Both the position numbers and the translations under genes were made by a program. Under the pieces are notes generated by a model. The model made no database searches, had not been told where the DNA came from, and saw nothing but the letters and a program-made list of their open reading frames with translations. From NCBI GenBank assembly GCA_021229015.1, contig CM037790.1:54408361-54472360 (forward strand): a stretch of DNA of 64,000 bases. The letters run 5' to 3'. This document shows, piece after piece, positions 58,283 through 64,000 of this stretch (within the stretch, counting starts at the first letter, position 1; every line of letters starts with the position of its first letter). The stretch comes from Solen grandis. Its lineage: Eukaryota; Mollusca; Bivalvia; Adapedonta; Solenidae.

Positions 58283-58634
58283 ATGTATTGGAATTGAGTA
58301 TCATCCATGAACGGAAAAGAAAGATTGATTGATCCACACCATGCCATGTGTCTGGACTGGAACACAGTTTAAGGACACAGAAGGTATAACTGTGAGAAGA
58401 TGGAGGTGGACAGTCTATAACTTACACAGTGAACAGGTCATATCATAAACAGGGTATTCAAGATATCCTTCACCCCAAATAGATACATGCAATATCTATA
58501 TGCAAGTTGGGTTTCCTCTGAAATGATCCATATCTTCATGAAAATTTAAAATTTAGTAAGAAAACAAGTTGTTCATTCTTGTACTGGAAAAAGTTATCCT
58601 TAGAAATGATTGTGTAAATTTACTTTGTACTTGT

Positions 58635-60379
58635 TGTCACAAAATAATGTTGACGTGGCCTGAAAAAAGCATAGATTTAGAGTACGTTGTATTTTGTCAC
58701 GTAGGCAGAGTGGAACTGTGTTAACCGATTTTGGTTATATAAGGTTTTATCACAGATTTCTTTTATTACCCTTTGTTCAGAATGAGATATGATTAGGGTT
58801 TGAAAATAGTTATATCTACTGTTTCTGCTAAGTTTTAAGTGTATTAAGAGAGATGTTTTTAAAGGTTTAGAAGTTTAAACCTATAGTTCTTTACATTAGC
58901 CCTTTTTATCAGTATACCTCAGTGTTGTCAGTGTTTCTCGGATGCACGATTTAGCTATTTACAATTTATTGCACGATTCACGTGATATTTGTTTTTTAAG
59001 AGTAATCGGGGGTTTTAGTATATAAGCTGATTTGTATGGAGCCTCAGTGTCAGATATCGATAGGAGCTACGGAGGATACCTGGTCCAGTCTAGATTATTC
59101 TGACCAAATTTACGGAGCTTGTGTGAGTAAAATTTTATTTTGTATTTCATTTTTGCAGGTAGATTTGAAACTTAGGTTTTATTTTAAACATTTATTTTGT
59201 AGATTGTTGTATATGTTTCTTCTCAGGGAAACGAGTGTACAATCATATTTAATTCTCGGTAGTTTTGAAGTTTTGGTTCTATAGGCCAAGGAATCTAAGT
59301 ACATAGCTCTGCATTATTATGTATATTTGATGTAATTTTGAGAATAATTATGTTAGTTTTATAGTATGTCCTTAATTTTGATATTACCTGAATATACATG
59401 GAAGCATTTGTCCAACAGTATTTGTTTTGGAATTAAGAAACGTGGAGTTGTATGAAATATCTGTCTGGTATATAATTGCTAACGAGGAAGGTTCTGTTTT
59501 TAATGCACTGATGTAATTATGAAATGTGGATATGTATGGAATATCTGTTTGGCATATAATTGCGAACAAGGGCAGTTCTCTACGTTAATATGCTTATGTA
59601 AAACCATAATATTGTTGTATGGTATAAAATATACATATGAAATACCAGAGATTTGTTATTTGGTATGAAAGTAGTATTATGAAGTAAGACAGTGTCTGCA
59701 CATTATATTTGGCGTGATAAGTAAATAAGAGCTATTTATTGTTTGTAGCCGTATTTAGTTCGGGCATGGAGCCTATGTAAGCCGGAAGGTTACAGTCGTT
59801 ACGGGACCCCATTGGTAGACTACGTCACAAGGACGGGAGAATCTACGCATGCGTCATATGGACGACAGGGTGTCTACGGTGGACTAGTCGTAAAGTATGT
59901 AACGGGTACAGTCGTACGGGACCCCATTGTAGACTACGTCCAAGGACGGGAGAATCTACGTATGCATCATATGGACGACAGGGTGTCTACGGTGGACTAA
60001 GTGGATCACATATACTGAAGGGACAGCGACGACAGGAAGTCAGTGTTCATCGACAAAAGCACGTGTTATAGTGTATGAGTACTGTGAATTTAGTAATCAT
60101 TTTGTGAATGTGGCACATTGAAGTGCATTTGTATCAGTAAGTCATTATGTAAGTTAATATGCGGGCTTAAAGTGAAACGGGACATTCAGTGCAGTTATTA
60201 TTTATTATTGTACCAACAGATAAAGAGACAGTTAGCCGGCAGTTTTTTTTTTCATATTCTTTAATTCTTTTTCTAATATTCTCATTGTTTATATTTTTAT
60301 ATTAAATATAATTTTAAAGAAAGTTGTTTGGAAATTTATTCTACCTTAGAGAATTGTCCGCCCTTGTCATTTTGTTACA
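58635..60379 (+). mobile_element. Solo LTR, 1745 bp, with perfect 5-bp target duplication
   Basis: Starts TGTCACAAAAT and ends ATTTTGTTACA, an 11-bp terminal inverted repeat with one mismatch, with the canonical TG...CA ends. It is flanked on both sides by CTTGT (58630-58634 and 60380-60384). A TATATAA box lies at 59019-59025, followed by GC-rich sequence suitable for a transcription start. The 3' third contains a GC-rich tandem duplication (59785-59998). No second LTR or gag-pol is next to it, so recombination between LTRs probably removed the internal part. The superfamily (Gypsy or BEL) is not decided. The strand is inferred from the TATA position. Confidence 0.82.
59785..59998 (+). repeat. 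Two-copy tandem duplication of about 117 bp inside the solo LTR
   Basis: Two near-identical units carry the GGGACCCCATTG, ACTACGTC and ATGGACGACAGGGTGTCTAC blocks in the same order. They are GC-rich and rich in CpG and TACG, unlike the rest of the LTR. The duplication could alter the R/U5 region. Confidence 0.9.
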
Positions 60380-60384
60380 CTTGT

Positions 60385-61444
60385 CTCAGGTAATATATTG
60401 AGCTTGCAAAATATGAACTTTTTGAAACTCAAGGAACTAAATGCTGGAAACTTCTTGCCCTTTTGACAAGTATGTTGCACATTTACACTCAACCACTTGA
60501 AAAAATACTGTCATATCTATGGGACTACATTCTACTTTTTCAACTGACTTTTCCCATTTTATCCTGAAATTTCACAAAGCACACCTCAACATTTTTTCTT
60601 TCCTTTTTTATATTAGTATTGAAGAACAGAAACAAGATAGAAGCATACTTAATTCAGCATTGGATAATTAATACTATCAAAGGATTAAACACATATTGCA
60701 TGTATAGATATTGTGATATAAACTTTCCACAGTACAAAAACTTAGTAACCTAATCTAGAGGAATACTTTGAACCCCCACTTCCAGTAGACAACACAATAA
60801 TTATATTGGAAGCTAACATCAAAAGCAAAATAAGAAACTGTTAAAATAAGAATATTTAAAATAAGGTCTGTATCCTCAAAAATTTGTTTGAAACGTCTAA
60901 AAGTATTATGTTATAAGGACATCAAAGAGTGAGTAAATTGATGATTTAAAGAAAAGCTTTAATAACACCATAACGGCAATATTTCTTAACTATGCCATTC
61001 ATTCTACTTTTACTCTTTTCAAACACATACTGACATTAAGTTCTGTGGTGTTATTGAATAGTTCTAATCACATTCTTAAGATTATAAAATAGAAATGTTT
61101 TCTCAAACACATTAAGAGAAGGATCAATGTTCTTGATAAACAAAAAACAACAACAACCCTAAAAACCAAGCAAAAATGAAAATGCTTTTGACCCAAAGTT
61201 CTCGAAAATATTTAAAAATACAATTTCACTTGAAACTTAAATTACCTTAGACATATACTAAAAATCCTAATGAATTTAAAGGCCGTATTTTGAATATGGC
61301 ATGAAAATCCAACTCAAGTACAATTCTTAATTCTAGAACTTGGGGCCAGATCTGGGTTAATATCCAGTGATTAGAATCACAGAAATTAGAAATTAGTCAT
61401 GAAACAGTAGTCTACTATCCCAAGTCAGGCAGTATTTCTCTGCA
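60385..61444. other. No gene seen; presumed intron
   Basis: AT-rich DNA between the solo LTR and a family 1 MITE, within the possible long intron of the minus-strand gene. Confidence 0.5.
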
Positions 61445-61686
61445 TTAACCCTTTCCCTCATATAGACTCATTTTGACGCACTCAATAGGTACCACATAAA
61501 GCCTGATCTGCAGAAAACCACAGTTAAATCTTACCAAATTTAATTACAAAATCCATATTTCCAGACCACTGAGGAGCAGCGAACAGCATAAAACCTGATC
61601 AGCCTGCGAGTTACTCGCAGGCTGATCTGGTTTTATGCTGTTCGCATAGGTCTTTTCATGGTGTCCTCTATGAGGGAAAGGGTTAA
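61445..61686 (+). mobile_element. piggyBac-like fold-back MITE, family 1
   Basis: Full-length, TTAA to TTAA, 242 bp. The central hairpin is nearly perfect. It lies in the presumed intron between the 62-kb exon and the 55.9-kb candidate exon. Confidence 0.85.
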
Positions 61687-62088
61687 CAGGGACCAAATAC
61701 ATATTAAGGAGTCTGATTTATAGGATCTTCTCACTTTTTTTTTTTACAATACATCATGATTCTCCAATAAATAATCACCACTGAAGTCAATGGTTTAGGT
61801 TGTTTTTTTTATTTAATTAATGGGTGGTAATGTTTTTATATCATCCTTCTAAAAGTAAGCTTAATGTAGGTATGGCAAAGATATGATGATGCTAGGTATC
61901 CTGTCCTCTGTGATAGTCAAATAGATTATTACTGAATCAATAGAAAAACACAATATATTATGCTTAATGGCACATTATACAGATTGTCTATCTACAGTGA
62001 CCACAGCTTCATGAACATGTCCCTCTCTCCTACCCATGTCCTGACTACTCTCTTATTAGACTCCCTATCAACCGTCCACTGTACGTAC

Positions 62089-62204
62089 CTGTGGTGGGGA
62101 CATGTTGGGTCTGGTTCTCACTGCCAGTCTTGCTGCCCAGGAAGATACTGGCCGACTTGTTGATCTTGGTGTATGTAGTCAACACCTCCTCCAGCTCCCC
62201 CTCA
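62089..62204 (-). CDS. Internal exon of the same unrecognised minus-strand gene
   Basis: A minus-strand acceptor ending TTGATAG precedes 116 nt of clearly coding composition, closed by CCACAG|GTACGT, a good donor. Joined to the previous exon (two bases carried over), it reads SEGELEEVLTTYTKINKSAS and then IFLGSKTGSENQTQHVPTT, leaving one base over. The codons are GC-ending and unlike the AT-rich surroundings. The peptide is polar and probably partly helical (GELEEVL). No domain was recognised. An ORF running on upstream into MNSDIRYQG is intron read-through. Confidence 0.62.
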
Positions 62205-62387
62205 CTATCAACACAAAAACACATCAGTTCATGACACACACCCTGGTATCTGATGTCACTGTTCACTATTGAGCTTTACAGTGTTTACAGAAATATTCAA
62301 ATCAAATTTTCAAATTATCCAATAGCTACACTAGGATATCAAGTGATCAATAACTCCCTAACTCTAGTCTGCCTAACTTTCTTAACT

Positions 62388-62587
62388 TCTTATCCCATGA
62401 ATATCCATGTTCAAATTTATGTCTCAATGAATATTAATACACTGAACATTAAATGATATAGGAAATACTGGACTTTTCTTTACAGATTGTGCAGAATATG
62501 TTACAATTTTGTATGAGTAAACAGAGGATGGTCTGCTCTGTTGCCAATGTGTCAATAAGAGTCTTTAAATTATAAGATAAAGGGTTA
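62388..62587 (+). mobile_element. Family 2 MITE, diverged copy
   Basis: Left end ATCCCATGAATATCCATG; right end AAGATAAAGGGTTAA. The middle keeps GAGTAAACAGAGGATGGTCT. The palindrome is reduced. Confidence 0.6.
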
Positions 62588-63026
62588 AGTTCAGTTGATA
62601 GTGACTCCATTAAAAGTCAGTTATATGGCAATTCTCACTAGACACAGTAATGCTGCAGTCACAACAGTCACAAAGGCTAAAGCATTTTATGTAGGATTTT
62701 GTAACTTACATGCAAATGTTAAGTAATTCCTGCTTTCCTGTTAGCTATCTACACAGATTAACGGAACTGTTTGAAGACTGCCTTCAATTCAAATAACAAT
62801 CAACATTAACAAATACATGGATGTATTTGGTTTTAGTAACAGCAGACCTTGACCCTAGATGCTCCTGTAACAATCATGATCATGCCCTTCATTATGCTTT
62901 CTATAAAAAATGATACAATTTATTGAATGATCACTCTCTTTAACGCTCACATGACCATATGATGGAATGTCCTTGTAATATGGGAAAATAAAAACAGTGA
63001 TGAAGACGGTCTATTGTATCTAAATT

Positions 63027-63598
63027 GTCACACTGACCTGGCTGTGTGTATAAATCTATCAAACTTGTCTGTCACACTTACCTGGCTGTGTGTATAAATC
63101 TATCAAACTCATCTGTCACGCTTACCTGGCTGTGTGTATAAATCTATCAAATTTGTCTGTCACACTTACCTGGCTGTGTGTATAAATCTATCAAACTTGT
63201 CTGTCATATTTACCTGGCTGTGTGTATAAATCTATCAAACTTGTCTGTCACATTTACCTGGCTGTGTGTATAAATCTATCAAACTTGTCTGTCACATTTA
63301 CCTGGCTGTGTGTATAAATCTATCAAACTTGTCTGTCACACTGACCTGGCTGTGTGTATAAATCTATCAAACTTGTCTGTCACATTTACCTGGCTGTGTG
63401 TATAAATCTATCAAACTTGTCTGTCACACTGACCTGGCTGTGTGTATAAATCTATCAAACTTGTCTGTCACATTTACCTGGCTGTGTGTATAAATCTATC
63501 AAACTTGTCTGTCACATTTACCTGGCTGTGAGTATAAATCTATCAAACTTGTATGTCACATTTACCTGGCTGTGTGTATAAATCTATCAAAACTTGTC
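63027..63598 (-). repeat. 44-bp minisatellite, 13 copies, built from an exon end plus its splice donor
   Basis: Thirteen head-to-tail 44-bp units. On the minus strand each contains the last ~33 bp of the 63.6-kb exon (GATAGATTTATACACACAGC), the CAG|GT junction and the first few intron bases. Units differ mainly at the donor: GTAAAT in most, GTAAGT or GTAAGC in a few, GTCAGT in three. All but the exon-proximal unit lie in the intron. Confidence 0.95.
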
Positions 63599-63693
63599 GT
63601 CCTCCAGACAGTCCTGGCTCTCGCCCGCCGCAGCTGCGTGAATGTCGGTGGCTTCCTCTCATGATTCTTACGCAGTCGTAACTGATCCGTCTC
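63566..63693 (-). CDS. Internal exon of an unrecognised minus-strand gene
   Basis: On the minus strand a TTCATATTTACAG acceptor precedes a 128-nt GC-rich segment that ends CCAG|GTAAAT. From its first base one frame is open throughout (starts ETDQLRLRKNHERK, ends DRFIHTA plus two bases). Its exit phase joins cleanly to the exon at 62089-62204. The peptide is Arg-rich in the middle (LRRARARTVWRTTSFDR), with basic Ser/Thr sites of the kind used by AGC kinases. I do not recognise the family. The upstream part of the gene lies beyond base 64000. A second frame is also open across the exon, but it meets a stop in the next exon, which supports this choice. The donor is the 5'-most of 13 tandem copies. 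Confidence 0.6.
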
Positions 63694-64000
63694 CTGTAAA
63701 TATGAAGCCAGTCAGATTTTAAACCCTGACACTGCCTTGTTTCCCTTCCACTGCCTTATTTCAGATAACATCGTATTTCTAAACATACATACACTTATTA
63801 GAGTAGTGTACATTGTTTAATTACTATGTAAAAAATCCAAGCAAAAACTTAAAAACATTTTGAATATGTACTGAAAAGAGAATCACGGGTACTATAAAAT
63901 TGTTACATTTTTTATTAATATGTTAATGTTTTATACTAAAACTTCAAATAACAAAATCATATATATATATTTTTTCATCATATATTTGGACGCTACCTGC

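Noticed and set aside
63027..63598. CRISPR array
   Set aside because: The 44-bp units are contiguous, with no unique spacers, in a eukaryotic intron. It is a minisatellite.

Overview
The window looks like nuclear DNA from a bivalve mollusc, probably a heterodont clam or mussel. It is AT-rich and intron-like, and has no operons, Shine-Dalgarno sites or prokaryotic genes. It is crowded with repeat types I associate with bivalve genomes: tRNA-headed SINEs with a shared 3' tail, short TTAA-flanked fold-back MITEs, and elements that begin near AACAAGAGGGCC and end in a GCTCACC...GTGAGCTAA hairpin. The species cannot be named from sequence alone. One 100-base run of N (26201-26300) is a scaffold join.

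Layout. 0-20 kb is repeat-rich, with no convincing gene: SINEs, piggyBac-like MITEs, a 700-bp fold-back repeat at 6.5-7.2 kb and a long-TIR MITE at 8 kb. 21.3-23.5 kb holds the one long intact reading frame, 737 codons. It starts just after a splice-acceptor-like site. Its N-terminus looks like a papain-fold deubiquitinase/protease of the herpesvirus-tegument (MEROPS C76-like) type, and it is followed by about 36 tandem copies of an 11-residue GAVKENVGGGD repeat. 23.8-24.2 kb is a small TIR element with a direct repeat on each side. 26.7-28.6 kb shares diverged blocks with 31.7-32.6 and 36.1-36.6 kb. A dead LINE reverse-transcriptase fragment lies at 28.85-29.37 kb. 37.3-38.8 and 56.2-58.3 kb are two long elements with tandem cores, with Helitron-like features. 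43.99-44.9 kb is a broken coding relic on the minus strand. 52.8-54.25 kb is a broken MULE-type transposase on the minus strand. 58.635-60.379 kb is a solo LTR of 1745 bp with a perfect 5-bp target duplication.

Host gene. At the right edge, two minus-strand exons (63566-63693 and 62089-62204) have matching splice phases and give one continuous peptide that I do not recognise. Possible further exons lie at 55885-56023 and 49031-49176, so one gene with very long introns may run leftward from beyond base 64000. The 5' splice site of the 63.6-kb exon has been amplified into a 13-copy, 44-bp minisatellite.

How the parts relate. Most of the window is intron or intergenic DNA reworked by mobile elements. 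Several MITE families share CCCTTT-type ends next to TTAA, which suggests one piggyBac-like transposase source that is not present here. The three SINE families share a 3' tail, which suggests one LINE partner. No operon-like or defence-like cluster is visible.
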